56,017 nucleotides of DNA from Spirochaetae bacterium HGW-Spirochaetae-4 (GCA_002839335.1 PGXU01000018.1:2075-58091); one strand, 5' to 3'; numbered from the stretch's first letter, positions 41,198 through 50,440 are shown. The notes: generated by a model from the letters alone, not told the origin. Translations and numbers: made by a program.

Positions 41198-42343
41198 CTA
41201 TAATGCAAGATTGAATATCTGCTGGTATACATTCGCATCGACTGGACGTGGATTGCAGGTGATGTGGCCGGTGGTCCGCTTGACGGTATCGAGCATGTGC
41301 TCCATATCGGGCAGTGCGCCCTTCAGATAGGGTTTCAGCGAATCCGGGGCACCGATTGCGGCGCGGATCCGCTTGACCTCCTCGACAGCCTTCCGTGCAT
41401 TCTCCCCGTCGGTTGCACCCTGGTCGGCTACTCCCAACGCTTCGGCGATCTGCGCATATTTCCTGGTGGCATGGTCGAGGTTGAACTCCATGGCCAAGGG
41501 AAGGAATATCGAGCAGGCATCGCCATGGGGAATGTCATACATGGCTCCTATCGGCTGGGCCATGATATGGGCGATGCCGATACCCGCCGAAATCGCGCAT
41601 CCTCCGAAAAAGCTGGCAACCAACAGGTCTCCCCTGGCTTCCGGGTTGTCGGGGTTTTCGCATGCTTCGACCAGGGACTTGCCGATCAACCGGATCGCCT
41701 GCAGACCGTTCATTTCAGATATGGGCGTCGCGTTGAGCGATACATACGATTCGATCGCATGGCTGAGGGCATCCATTCCCGTGGCTGCGGTGAGTCGTTT
41801 GGGAAGGCCGGTCGTGACAGACGGATCGAGAATGACGATATCGGCGATCATCGTATTGTGGTACAGGCTTTTCTTGAGCCCGTTGTAGTTGTTCTTGACA
41901 ACCGAAACCTTTGTGGCCTCGGCACCGGTTCCCGCGGTGGTCGGAACAGCAATGAAGAACGGCGGAAGTTTGGTGACTTGCCGGCCCTGCATCTGGTAAT
42001 CCTCGACCAGACCGCCATTTGTAGCCATCATCCCAATCGCCTTGGCTGCATCGATAACGCTGCCACCACCGATCGCGAGGGTGCAATCGCAGGCGCTCTC
42101 GACATAGAGGTCACGCCCCTCGTTGATCACATGCAAGTCGGGTTCGCCCTTGACCTTCTGGTAGAGCACGTATCCTATGCCTTTCGCATCCAGTCCGGCG
42201 CAGACACGCTCACGGATTGACGGATTTGCGTTGAAGCAGGCGAAAAAGACCTTCTTCAGGCCATACCATTCCAATATGGCGGGAATTTCGTCGATCTTCC
42301 CTTCACCGAACAGTATTCTTCTATTGTTAACCATTTCCCACAT
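41198..42343 (-). CDS. Iron-containing alcohol dehydrogenase
   Basis: 381 aa from the ATG at 42343, which has GGAGG 7 nt upstream. NAD site GGGSVIDAAKAIG, VPTTAGTGAEATKVSVV, and metal ligands in DPSVT, MDALSHAIESY, IAHIMAQPIGAMYDIPHGDA (Asp-His-His-His set of Fe-ADHs). Family reactions include lactaldehyde/propanediol (FucO), glycerol and butanol oxidoreduction. Beside a FucU-like mutarotase and a dehydratase, lactaldehyde or a related aldehyde is a reasonable guess. Confidence 0.9.
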   Translation of the reverse strand: MWEMVNNRRILFGEGKIDEIPAILEWYGLKKVFFACFNANPSIRERVCAGLDAKGIGYVLYQKVKGEPDLHVINEGRDLYVESACDCTLAIGGGSVIDAAKAIGMMATNGGLVEDYQMQGRQVTKLPPFFIAVPTTAGTGAEATKVSVVKNNYNGLKKSLYHNTMIADIVILDPSVTTGLPKRLTAATGMDALSHAIESYVSLNATPISEMNGLQAIRLIGKSLVEACENPDNPEARGDLLVASFFGGCAISAGIGIAHIMAQPIGAMYDIPHGDACSIFLPLAMEFNLDHATRKYAQIAEALGVADQGATDGENARKAVEEVKRIRAAIGAPDSLKPYLKGALPDMEHMLDTVKRTTGHITCNPRPVDANVYQQIFNLAL

Positions 42344-42676
42344 GTGCAAGCCTCCAGCCATTTGTATCGTGTAGAGATGTCATACGAAATTCATAAATCC
42401 GGCATGATACCACCTGTAGCATACCTGTTGTTAATACTCTTGCATTGAAAATTCGAAAAGTCAATAAAAAATACCGGATTATTCCCCGCTACCCCAACGG
42501 GAGACGCCACCGGTTGCAATGAATCTTCAAGAATTTCCAGGTGATGCTGGCCCGCAAGATATGAAAATTGAAGCGATTTGCTCAGCTGAAATATTGATAT
42601 ATACATATTAGATATATAAATAAAATGAATTCGGCAGTGTTTTACCGCTACTACCGGCATTTCACGAAAAAAACTG

Positions 42677-42731
42677 TTGCCAAAACAGAAACCTATGCTA
42701 TGCTGTATGCAAACATGTAGTAACACATGTT
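42677..42731 (+). promoter_or_regulatory. Promoter and operator of TRAP operon 3
   Basis: TTGCCA (42677-42682), 16-nt spacer, TATGCT (42699-42704); then the perfect inverted repeat AACATGT-AGTAAC-ACATGTT (42712-42731) over the start of transcription. The rest of the 439-bp divergent gap (42344-42782) is AT-rich and shows no gene; it must also hold the Fe-ADH promoter. Confidence 0.72.
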
Positions 42732-42782
42732 GGTTCCCTGAAGTGGAGTTTTAGATTTCACGAATCACAAAAGGAGAAGAAA

Positions 42783-43784
42783 ATGAAAAAAACGCTCGTG
42801 TTTTTACTGGTTCTTGGTCTTTTTTCGACCATGGTATTCGCCCAAGGTGGAAAAGAAGCCCCTGCGGCAGATGCGAAGGGACAATATGTCATCAAGATGG
42901 GTACACCCTCGAATCCCGAGGACAACTGTGTAAAGGCATTCTTCGAGTTCGAGAAGCTGGTCGAGGAACGGACGAACGGTCGTGTCGACGTACAGGTCTT
43001 CCATAGCGCTCAGCTTGGAGCCCACCGCGACTATATCGAGCAGATGCAAATGGGAAGCCTTCAGGCAGCGGAAATCAACACCGCCGTGCTTTCCGGCTTC
43101 GATTCCAAGTTCATGGTCTTCGACCTTCCCTACCTTTCCCGGAATGTCGAGCACTTGCAGTCGGTCCTCGCAGGTGGATTGCAGGAAAAGCTCAATGCTT
43201 CGTTGGAAGAGAGCACCGGTTTGAAGATCCTCGGCTGGATGATCCGTTCACCACGTAACATCTACAACTCACGCAACGCCATCACCACTGCCGCCGACTT
43301 CAACGGCATGAAGATCCGTGTCATGGAAAGCCCGATCATGACCAGAACCTTCGAGTTGCTCGGTGCGGTTCCCGTTCCCCTTTCGGCTGCTGAACGCTAC
43401 ATGGCCTTGCAGACCGGTGTCGTACACGGTGCCGAGAACTCGGTTGGTATCATCGTTTCCGAAAAGGAATACGAAGTCACCGACTATGTCTCGCTGACCG
43501 CTCACAACATCACTCCGAACATCATCGCCTTCGACAAGAAGTACTTCGACAAGCTTCCCGCAGACATCCAGGAAGTCCTGTTGCAGGCAGGTGAAGAGGC
43601 CGGTGCTTTCGCAACCAGACTCGACTCCGAGAGCCAGCAGGCGACTTTGGACACCCTCAAGAGCCTCGGCATGAAAGTCAACGACATCGCCGACAAGTCT
43701 TCGTTCACCAAGGCCGTTTCTCCGATCTATGCACAGTATCGTGATGAGATCGGTGGTGATATCATCGACGCTTTCTTGAAATAA
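42783..43784 (+). CDS. TRAP transporter solute-binding protein (DctP family), operon 3
   Basis: 333 aa, signal peptide about 1-21 (MKKTLVFLLVLGLFSTMVFA|QGGKEA), no lipobox Cys. Core DctP motifs: FNGMKIRVMESPIMTRTFELLGAVPVPLSAAERYMALQTGVVHGAENSVGII with the ligand Arg in KIRV. It has the shape of the sugar-acid-binding DctP branch, in line with the mutarotase and dehydratase downstream; that is inference. The start follows AAAGGAGAAGAAA. Confidence 0.92.
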   Translation: MKKTLVFLLVLGLFSTMVFAQGGKEAPAADAKGQYVIKMGTPSNPEDNCVKAFFEFEKLVEERTNGRVDVQVFHSAQLGAHRDYIEQMQMGSLQAAEINTAVLSGFDSKFMVFDLPYLSRNVEHLQSVLAGGLQEKLNASLEESTGLKILGWMIRSPRNIYNSRNAITTAADFNGMKIRVMESPIMTRTFELLGAVPVPLSAAERYMALQTGVVHGAENSVGIIVSEKEYEVTDYVSLTAHNITPNIIAFDKKYFDKLPADIQEVLLQAGEEAGAFATRLDSESQQATLDTLKSLGMKVNDIADKSSFTKAVSPIYAQYRDEIGGDIIDAFLK

Positions 43785-43796
43785 TTGCTTAATGAG

Positions 43797-43828
43797 AAGG
43801 GGATAGGGTACCACCTGTCCCCTTTTTT
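43797..43828 (+). terminator. Partial terminator / hairpin after the TRAP 3 binding-protein gene
   Basis: AAGGGGATAGG (43797-43807) pairs with CCTGTCCCCTT (43814-43824), 11 bp with one G-U, loop 6 nt, followed by a T-run to 43828. It is a good intrinsic-terminator shape and would reduce transcription into dctQM. Confidence 0.75.
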
Positions 43829-43849
43829 CAAATTCAAAGGAGTTGGGAA

Positions 43850-44359
43850 ATGGACAAGTTCATCCATGTCCTGTATGACTACATAGTCGAGTACCTCGTG
43901 CGTATCATAGGCGTGCTGTTGATCGTGACGGTTCTCATGCAGATATTTACCCGCATATTCTTTAAGGTCCCGTTTTCCTGGACTGATGAATTCGCCCGTT
44001 TCACTTTCATCTGGTACTGCTTTTTAGGGAGTGTGTTGACCATGCATCGCAAGATGCACCTGGGTATCGACTACTTTGAAAGCAAGATGAAGCCAAAGAA
44101 CCAATTCGTGAACAGGATATTCGTCTACTCAATGCAGATATTCTTCGCGGCCCTCCTGGCCTATTACGGCTTCAAGTTGTTGGGGATCGTAGGTCGGCAG
44201 AAATCACCGATCATGCGTGTGAAAATGCAGTATATCTACATGGTGCTTCCCATCAGCGGGGTACTCTATCTCATCTTGAGTTGCAACGAGATGCTCAAAC
44301 ATGTGGTGCACGGACGATCGCAAAACGCTGTCGAATCGAACATGGCGCAGGGAAGGTGA
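43850..44359 (+). CDS. TRAP transporter small membrane subunit (DctQ family), operon 3
   Basis: 169 aa, four transmembrane segments. VPFSWTDEFARFTFIWYCFLGSVLTMHRKMHLGIDYFES is the DctQ signature. Ribosome site AAAGGAG. The dctM start follows 4 nt after its stop. Confidence 0.9.
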   Translation: MDKFIHVLYDYIVEYLVRIIGVLLIVTVLMQIFTRIFFKVPFSWTDEFARFTFIWYCFLGSVLTMHRKMHLGIDYFESKMKPKNQFVNRIFVYSMQIFFAALLAYYGFKLLGIVGRQKSPIMRVKMQYIYMVLPISGVLYLILSCNEMLKHVVHGRSQNAVESNMAQGR

Positions 44360-44363
44360 GGAC

Positions 44364-45641
44364 ATGATAGCAGCAATCGTATTTGTCATAATGATCGGAT
44401 TGATGGTATTCAACGTCCCTATCGCCATCTGTACCGCGCTGGCTACTGTCGGAGGCATCGCCTATACGCAGGATGTTCCCATGATGGTGTTTGTCCAGCG
44501 CATGTTCACCGGCATGGACACCTTCACCCTCATCGCGGTGCCCTTGTTCATCCTGTGCGGTCGGTTCATGGCGCTTGGAGGCATCACCAACGACCTCATC
44601 GCCATGTCCCGGGTAATGGTCGGCTATTTCAAGGGTGGGCTCGCCTATATCAATATCGTCGCCAGCATGCTGTTCGCAGGTATCACCGGATCGGCGGCAT
44701 CCGACACATCGTCGGTCGGAGCGATCCTGATCCCGGCCATGGAGGAACGCGGATTCGACAAGGACTTCTCCGTTGCCGTCACCGCCACTTCGTCCACCAT
44801 CGGCGTCATGATTCCCCCATCCATCCCCATGGTCGTCTATGGAGCGTCCTCGGGTGCTTCGATCGGAAAGCTGTTCCTCGGGGGCATCGTGCCAGGAATC
44901 CTAACCGGGGTCGCGCTCATGATTGTCTCGGGAATCATAGCACGTAGGCGCAATTATCCGAGCGATGCCTTCGTAGGAATAAAAAAGAGCATCATCATTA
45001 CCCTCAAGGGTGTTCCTGCGCTCATGACAGTCATCATTATCCTGGGAGGAATCGTCGGTGGTGTGTTCACACCCACGGAGGCCGCTGGAATCGCGGCGTT
45101 GTACTCCTTCCTGCTCGGAAAGTTCTACTACAAGGAATTGAAGTTCAAGGATATCCCCAAGATGTTGGCCGAAGTCGCCTTGACCACAGGTCAGGTCGCC
45201 CTCATGATCGCCACCGCATCATCCTTGGCATGGTTGTTCGCGCAGCAGGGAGTTCCCGGTATGATCGGTGGATTCATCACCGGCATCACCACCAACAAAT
45301 TCGCCTTGTTGCTGATAATGAACGCTTTGCTGCTGTTCGTCGGTACGTGGCTCGACTTGAGCCCCGCGGTCATCATCTTCACGCCGATTCTGTTGCCCAT
45401 TGCCATGAGCGTCGGTATCGATCCGGTCCACTTCGGGGTCATCATGGTCGTCAATCTCGCCATCGGGTTGTTCACACCACCAGTGGGAGTCTGTCTGTTC
45501 GTCGCATGCGGCATCGCCAAGTGTTCGATCAGTTATGTGGTGAAGGCTTTCATACCATTCTTGATTGTGATGATTTGTGTCCTGTTGGCGATCACCTATG
45601 TGCCCGCTTTGGTCATGACAATCCCGAACCTGCTCATGTAG
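44364..45641 (+). CDS. TRAP transporter large permease (DctM family), operon 3
   Basis: 425 aa from ATG 44364 (GGTGAGG upstream); the frame is open earlier only as a shadow of dctQ. Motifs: NIVASMLFAGITGSAASDTSSVG, STIGVMIPPSIPMVVYG, GGVFTPTEAAGIAALY, IGLFTPPVGVCLFVACGIA. About 12 transmembrane segments. Confidence 0.93.
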   Translation: MIAAIVFVIMIGLMVFNVPIAICTALATVGGIAYTQDVPMMVFVQRMFTGMDTFTLIAVPLFILCGRFMALGGITNDLIAMSRVMVGYFKGGLAYINIVASMLFAGITGSAASDTSSVGAILIPAMEERGFDKDFSVAVTATSSTIGVMIPPSIPMVVYGASSGASIGKLFLGGIVPGILTGVALMIVSGIIARRRNYPSDAFVGIKKSIIITLKGVPALMTVIIILGGIVGGVFTPTEAAGIAALYSFLLGKFYYKELKFKDIPKMLAEVALTTGQVALMIATASSLAWLFAQQGVPGMIGGFITGITTNKFALLLIMNALLLFVGTWLDLSPAVIIFTPILLPIAMSVGIDPVHFGVIMVVNLAIGLFTPPVGVCLFVACGIAKCSISYVVKAFIPFLIVMICVLLAITYVPALVMTIPNLLM

Positions 45642-45702
45642 CCGGCCTGGGAGACCTTGTAATGAAACAGATGCGTATCGAAGCCTAGAGGAAGGAACCA
45701 CC

Positions 45703-46149
45703 ATGGTCTTGAAACATTTGAACCCGCTGCTCTCTCCCGAACTGATGACCGTGCTCATGTGTATGGGTCATGGGGACGAGATAGTCTTTTCCGACCGCAA
45801 TTTTCCCTCATCATCGAATGCGAAGCGTTTGATTACCTATCAGGGAACGACGATAGAGCCGTTGTTGCATGCTGTGCTCCACCATCTGCCGATTGATTAT
45901 CTGGTGGAACACCCGGTGCATATGATGCGCATCCCCTCCGATTCCGATTATACGGGGAACATCCTGGGCGATTACCAGCGGATACTGGATACGTACAACA
46001 GCAAACCAACGAATATCGGCTTGCTGGATCGCCAGGATTTCTACGACCGGGCGGCACGCGCGTATGCGATCGTGGTCACCGGCGAATCAGCCCGCTTCGC
46101 CAACGTCATCATCCGCAAAGGTATCGTGCACATTGGTGAAGAACTGTAA
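45703..46149 (+). CDS. RbsD/FucU family sugar mutarotase
   Basis: 148 aa behind GAGGAAGGAA. LSPELMTVLMCMGHGDEIVFSDRNFPSSS is the FucU/RbsD active-site region (catalytic His in MGHGDEI, Asp in SDRNFP), and YDRAARAYAIVVTGESARFANVIIRKG matches the FucU C terminus. L-fucose mutarotase is the best guess (anomer conversion of the pyranose), which points to a free sugar as pathway substrate. Confidence 0.88.
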   Translation: MVLKHLNPLLSPELMTVLMCMGHGDEIVFSDRNFPSSSNAKRLITYQGTTIEPLLHAVLHHLPIDYLVEHPVHMMRIPSDSDYTGNILGDYQRILDTYNSKPTNIGLLDRQDFYDRAARAYAIVVTGESARFANVIIRKGIVHIGEEL

Positions 46150-46272
46150 GAATTTTGGCTTTTATAATGCGGAATTTTAATTCTGCTGGTAGAATATAAC
46201 GAATGTGTCCGAGAATGTACCGGAAGAACGTATGCTGGTGCGGCTGTGGATGCTTGGTATAGGAGGAATCTC

Positions 46273-47931
46273 ATGATTCGGCAATGGAATGAAGAATCGC
46301 TCGACCACCGCAACGCTCTGTTGTATGCAATGGGAATCACTGAGGACGATGCGAAACGTCCGGTGATCGGTATCATCAACTCATGGAATGAAATGAACCC
46401 CGGCCACTTTCCCTTCAAGGATGTGATCGCCGAATTGAAGCAGGAGATATACGATGCCGGAGCATTGGCGCTCGAATTGCCGGCTTCGGGAATCTGCGAC
46501 GGTATCTGTTCCAATACCCCGGGCGACCGCTATACGCTTCCTGCGCGCGATCTGGTTTCCACAGAGGTGGAGACCCTTGCCGAATTGAATATGCTCGAGG
46601 GCATGTTGTTGCTCTCCACGTGCGACAAGGTGGTTCCCGGCATGATCATGGGCGCCATGCAGGTCAATATTCCCACTGTGATGTTCACCGGCGGCTATAT
46701 GGCCGCGGGGCATTACGATGGCGAGATGTTGACCCTTACCCATACCAAACAGGCCTACGCCGCCTATATGGGTGGCCAGATGTCCCAGCAGGACTACAAG
46801 GGGATCGTGCGCAATGCATGTCCGACTCCCGGTGCCTGTCCGTTCATGGGAACCGCCAACACCATGTGCGCGACCGCCGAAATCCTCGGGCTCTCCCCGT
46901 TCGGCAACGCGAGTGTCCGTAGCCAAACCGAAGAATGGCACAAGCTGGCCAAGGAAGCCGCCCGCAAGATCGTGGAATTGGTGCGGGAGCAGGTTCGCCC
47001 GCTGGACCGCATCACCAAGGACAATTTCGAGAATGTGGTCCGCTACATGATGGCCACCGGAGGTTCGACCAACTCCATCCTCCATATCCCTGCTATGGCG
47101 CACATGGCCGGTATCGATATCGATCCCAAGTTCTTCGACGATATCAGTGCCGTCGTTCCCTGGATCAGTGCGATCTATCCCAACCACAAGACCTACACCA
47201 TGGAGGAGTTCGACCGCGCCGGTGGGCTCAATGCGGTAGTGGGCGAGATGCTTGCGGCCGATACGATCATAGGAACAGCAAAAGGTATGTTCGGTACCGT
47301 CGAGGATATGGCTCTGGGCAGGCGCTCGACCGATCTCGATGTGATCCATACCTGTGACGAGCCCATCAACGCACATGGCGGCCTTGCGGTGCTCAAGGGA
47401 AATATCGCTCCCGAAAGTTGTATCGTGAAGTTCGCGGCGATTCCGCGGGGCTTGTGGTCCTTCTCCGGACCGGCCAAAGTCTACGAGTCGCAGGATGATG
47501 CCTGGCATGCCATGCTCGATGACGAGATTGTTGCCGGCGATGTGGTCGTGATCCGCTATGAAGGACCGAAGGGGTCCCCCGGCATGCCCCACATGGAGAC
47601 CTTCATGGCTGCCGTACTCGGCAAGAAGATGGGTTCGACCATCGCCTTGGTCTCCGACGGTCGGTTCTCCGGTGCAACCGGTGGGTTGGCAATCGGGCAT
47701 GTGAGCCCCGAAGCCTTCGACGGTGGTCCGATTGCTTTTATCCGCAATGGTGATATGATCCATATCGATATCGAGCACCGCTCCCTCATGGTCGAGGTCA
47801 GCGAACAGGAATTCGAGAAACGTAGGCAAGGGTGGCAGCCGATTGTGAAACCGGCGAGCGGGTATCTGGCGCTGTATCGCAAGATGACCTCGTCTGCCCA
47901 TCGTGGCGCTTCGATCTATTGGGACTTGTAG
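46273..47931 (+). CDS. IlvD/Edd family dehydratase (sugar-acid dehydratase likely)
   Basis: 552 aa from ATG 46273 behind AGGAGGAA. Fe-S Cys residues in LLSTCDKVVPGMIMGAMQ and NACPTPGACPFMGTANTMCA, an earlier GICDGICSN, and the C-terminal SDGRFSGATGGLAIGHVSPEA loop are all family motifs. The family includes dihydroxyacid dehydratase, 6-phosphogluconate dehydratase and arabonate/xylonate/fuconate-type dehydratases. With FucU and dehydrogenases alongside and no branched-chain genes, a sugar-acid dehydratase forming a 2-keto-3-deoxy acid is most likely. Confidence 0.88.
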   Translation: MIRQWNEESLDHRNALLYAMGITEDDAKRPVIGIINSWNEMNPGHFPFKDVIAELKQEIYDAGALALELPASGICDGICSNTPGDRYTLPARDLVSTEVETLAELNMLEGMLLLSTCDKVVPGMIMGAMQVNIPTVMFTGGYMAAGHYDGEMLTLTHTKQAYAAYMGGQMSQQDYKGIVRNACPTPGACPFMGTANTMCATAEILGLSPFGNASVRSQTEEWHKLAKEAARKIVELVREQVRPLDRITKDNFENVVRYMMATGGSTNSILHIPAMAHMAGIDIDPKFFDDISAVVPWISAIYPNHKTYTMEEFDRAGGLNAVVGEMLAADTIIGTAKGMFGTVEDMALGRRSTDLDVIHTCDEPINAHGGLAVLKGNIAPESCIVKFAAIPRGLWSFSGPAKVYESQDDAWHAMLDDEIVAGDVVVIRYEGPKGSPGMPHMETFMAAVLGKKMGSTIALVSDGRFSGATGGLAIGHVSPEAFDGGPIAFIRNGDMIHIDIEHRSLMVEVSEQEFEKRRQGWQPIVKPASGYLALYRKMTSSAHRGASIYWDL

Positions 47932-47932
47932 G

Positions 47933-48982
47933 ATGCATATGGAACAGAAGAACAGGCTCGGGCGGGTAGTGTCTCCAGGTGTCGTCGACTATATCGAACG
48001 GCCGGTTGCCGCGTTGTCGGCGACGCAGGTGCGCATTGCCGTCAAGGCAAGTGCCATCTGTGGTTCCGATTTGCATATCTTCAAGGGAATGCATCCCTTC
48101 TGCAAACTGCCGGCAACGGTCGGCCACGAGTTTTCGGGAGTCGTAACCGAGGTTGGCAGTAGCGTCTCCCGGTGGAAAATCGGGGATCGGGTGACTGTGG
48201 AACCGTGCATCACCTGTGGGGTGTGTGAAGAATGCCGCAGTGGGAGCTATAGCTATTGCGAGCATATCACGTTCCTCTATCGCAATGGCGATGGGGCCAT
48301 GGCCGACCATGTGGTTGCCGAGGGCGACCATGTCTTCGCCTTGCCGGATGACCTTTCCTTCGAGGCTGGTGCACTGATCGAGCCGCTTGCTGTGGCTACC
48401 CATGCCGTACGTCGGGCCGATATCGCTCTCGGCCAGTCGGTGGTGATCATCGGGGCCGGTGCGATCGGCGTGTTGGTTGCCGCCATGTGCCGGCACTCTG
48501 GTATCAGCAGGGTCGCGGTGGTAGATACGGTCGATAACCGGTTGGACCTGGCCCGGGCTTTCGGAGCCAGCCATACGATCAACGCGATGCGAGAGGATGT
48601 CGAGCAAAGGATCCGCGAATTCGGTGGTTCTGCCGGTGTGGACCGTACATTCGAATGCGTGGGACGGCAAGAGACCTTCGTGCAGGCTATGATGTGGTTG
48701 CGCAAGGGTGGCTTGGCGACGATGGTGGGCATTTTCGAGCAGACCGAGATCAGCATTCCGGTGACACGGTTCGTTTCACATGAGATCCGTGTACAGGGTG
48801 CGCAAGGTTACTGCTGGGATTTCCCGATAGCTCTCGATGTCGCCAAGGAGCTGGACTTGGAACGGCTGGTCACCCATACGTTCCCCATGGACCGACTCCA
48901 AGAAGCATTCGATACGGCCCTCGACCGGTCCAAGGCTCCAATGAAAATCCTATTGGTGCCAGGTACCAAAGTTGATAATTGA
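47933..48982 (+). CDS. Zinc-dependent medium-chain alcohol dehydrogenase with a repeat-encoded tail
   Basis: 349 aa from ATG 47933 (or 47939). Catalytic zinc: CGSDLHIF and GHEFSG; structural zinc: CGVCEECRSGSYSYC; NAD loop VIIGAGAIGVLVAAM. Sorbitol/threonine/L-galactonate-dehydrogenase-like. It directly follows the dehydratase (2-nt gap). Natural homologues end about MKILL; here VPGTKVDN follows and comes from repeat copy 11, including the stop. Confidence 0.9.
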   Translation: MHMEQKNRLGRVVSPGVVDYIERPVAALSATQVRIAVKASAICGSDLHIFKGMHPFCKLPATVGHEFSGVVTEVGSSVSRWKIGDRVTVEPCITCGVCEECRSGSYSYCEHITFLYRNGDGAMADHVVAEGDHVFALPDDLSFEAGALIEPLAVATHAVRRADIALGQSVVIIGAGAIGVLVAAMCRHSGISRVAVVDTVDNRLDLARAFGASHTINAMREDVEQRIREFGGSAGVDRTFECVGRQETFVQAMMWLRKGGLATMVGIFEQTEISIPVTRFVSHEIRVQGAQGYCWDFPIALDVAKELDLERLVTHTFPMDRLQEAFDTALDRSKAPMKILLVPGTKVDN

Positions 48983-49012
48983 ATACAAAATTGTCAATCG
49001 GCGCCATTTGCG
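48955..49012. repeat. 58-bp three-palindrome element, copy 11 (end of the Zn-ADH gene), diverged
   Basis: Left arm GGTGCCAGGTACC (48955-48967), core AATTGAATACAAAA (48977-48990), right arm GGCGCCATTTGCG (49000-49012). Length and spacing are kept although the right arm is degraded. It supplies the last codons and stop of the Zn-ADH. Confidence 0.82.
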
Positions 49013-49129
49013 TATCATTTGCGTAACAATTGTTGATCTTCTCCCAAGATAGCATCTTCACTTGGTAGGGATAGTCGTACAAGGCTATCCCACATTTCTA
49101 TGCCCTCATCTTAACAACCAAGCAACCGC

Positions 49130-49187
49130 GGTACCAGGTACCGATAATGACTTTTGAATACAAAACCGTAAACGCGTACCAGGTACC
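49130..49187. repeat. 58-bp three-palindrome element, copy 12
   Basis: Left arm GGTACCAGGTACC (49130-49142), core TTTTGAATACAAAA (49152-49165), right arm CGTACCAGGTACC (49175-49187). It shares the GAATAC core variant with copy 11, 117 bp away, suggesting local duplication. 49013-49129 holds nothing recognisable. Confidence 0.92.
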
Positions 49188-49201
49188 ATTGAAAATTTCT
49201 C

Positions 49202-49245
49202 TTGACTCGTTGGAATTTCATGGTAAACTATCACTTGTCAGACAA
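49202..49245 (+). promoter_or_regulatory. Promoter and GntR-type operator of the amino-sugar operon
   Basis: TTGACT (49202-49207), 16-nt spacer, TAAACT (49224-49229); then TTGT-CAG-ACAA (49235-49245), which fits the TNGTNNNACNA pattern known for FadR-type GntR operators. The FCD GntR encoded as second gene of this operon is the likely ligand. Confidence 0.72.
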
Positions 49246-49276
49246 CTGATATTCAACAAGCTGGCAGGAGTTGGAC

Positions 49277-50440
49277 ATGATACTGAAGGGAATCGACATA
49301 TTTGAGAATCTACCCGTTCGTATTACGGTGGAGAAGGGGACGATCGTGGACAAGCAGCCCATTCCACATGAGGCGAACCTTCCCTTCGTCAGCCCTGGGT
49401 TTTTCGATGTGCAAGTCAATGGATACAAGGGACTGGATTATAGCAGAGCGGGACTAACCGCTACAGATGTGGAACAAATGGTTCGAAACCTCGCCCCATC
49501 GGGTACCACGCGTCATGTTCCCACGATCATCACCAACAGCCAGGAGCGGATCTGCCAGAACCTGGAAACCATCGCAAGGGCCGTACGGGAACAGGCATTG
49601 GTGGCGGCGGCGATTCCCGGTATCCATATCGAAGGCCCCTTTATCTCGGCGGAGGACGGTCCCCGTGGAGCCCATGACCCGTCCTTCGTTCGCGATCCGT
49701 CGATCGATGAATTGGACGAATGGATAGAAGCTTCCCACAATCTGCTGCGCGTGGTCACGCTGGCTCCGGAGCGCACCAATGCGATTCCGTTCATCTCGTA
49801 TGCGGTTTCCAAAGGTCTTGTGGTATCGATCGGACACACGGCGGCCACACCTGAACAGATCCGGGAAGCCGTTGATGCGGGTGCCACGCTTTCCACGCAT
49901 TTGGGCAACGGTAGCCACGCCATGCTCCCCCGGTTGAAGAATTATCTGTGGGAACAATTGGCGGATGAACACACCTGGGCTGGCATCATTGCCGATGGAT
50001 ACCATCTTCCGGACAGCGTGTTGAAAGTCTTTGCAAAAGCCAAGGGATTGGACCGCATCGTGTTGGTGAGCGATGTCGCATTCCTTGGAGGATACGACCC
50101 CGGGCGCTACAACTGGGGCAATATCGCTGTCGAGGTGTACGCGGATGGGCATTTGGGTCTTACCGATACCCCGTTCCTTGCCGGAGCAGGGCACTTGCTG
50201 GATACCTGTATCCCCAGGTTCGCCGCTGCGGCAGGCATCCCATTGGCACAATCTGTCGCCTTGGTTACCGGCAATCCCGAGAGGCTGCTCGGTCTTGGAG
50301 AGGGCAAACAGGCGATACGTGTCGGCTCCAGGGCGGATCTGGTACTGTTCACCGTCACCGGACCGAAAGTCGCACTGAATATCGAACGGACTGTGCTCGC
50401 GGGAGTAACCCTATATGAACGCAAGGAGGCCAGGGCATGA
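49277..50440 (+). CDS. nagA: N-acetylglucosamine-6-phosphate deacetylase family protein
   Basis: 387 aa from ATG 49277 (GGCAGGAG upstream). PGFFDVQVNGYKGLDY, GIHIEGPFISAEDGPRGAHDP (metal Glu), SIGHTAATPEQIREAVDAGATLSTHLGNGSH (His ligands), IIADGYHLP, and LVSDVAFLGG (catalytic Asp) follow NagA motif order. It removes the acetyl group from an N-acetylated amino sugar (phosphate). Some motifs deviate from typical NagA (SDVAF instead of TDAM), so a related substrate is possible. Overlaps gntR by 4 nt. Confidence 0.82.
   Translation: MILKGIDIFENLPVRITVEKGTIVDKQPIPHEANLPFVSPGFFDVQVNGYKGLDYSRAGLTATDVEQMVRNLAPSGTTRHVPTIITNSQERICQNLETIARAVREQALVAAAIPGIHIEGPFISAEDGPRGAHDPSFVRDPSIDELDEWIEASHNLLRVVTLAPERTNAIPFISYAVSKGLVVSIGHTAATPEQIREAVDAGATLSTHLGNGSHAMLPRLKNYLWEQLADEHTWAGIIADGYHLPDSVLKVFAKAKGLDRIVLVSDVAFLGGYDPGRYNWGNIAVEVYADGHLGLTDTPFLAGAGHLLDTCIPRFAAAAGIPLAQSVALVTGNPERLLGLGEGKQAIRVGSRADLVLFTVTGPKVALNIERTVLAGVTLYERKEARA

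Noticed and set aside
43790-43830. GGTACC-containing hairpin after dctP 3 as a repeat copy
   Set aside because: GGGTACCACC is just the terminator loop; no second half-arm or core.
46381-47901. 506-codon minus-strand frame opposite the IlvD/Edd dehydratase
   Set aside because: Same shadow effect; composition unnatural and no ribosome site or family motif.
9245-49187. CRISPR array made of the 58-bp elements
   Set aside because: Copies are dispersed over kilobases with genes between, not regularly spaced with unique spacers, and no cas genes are present.
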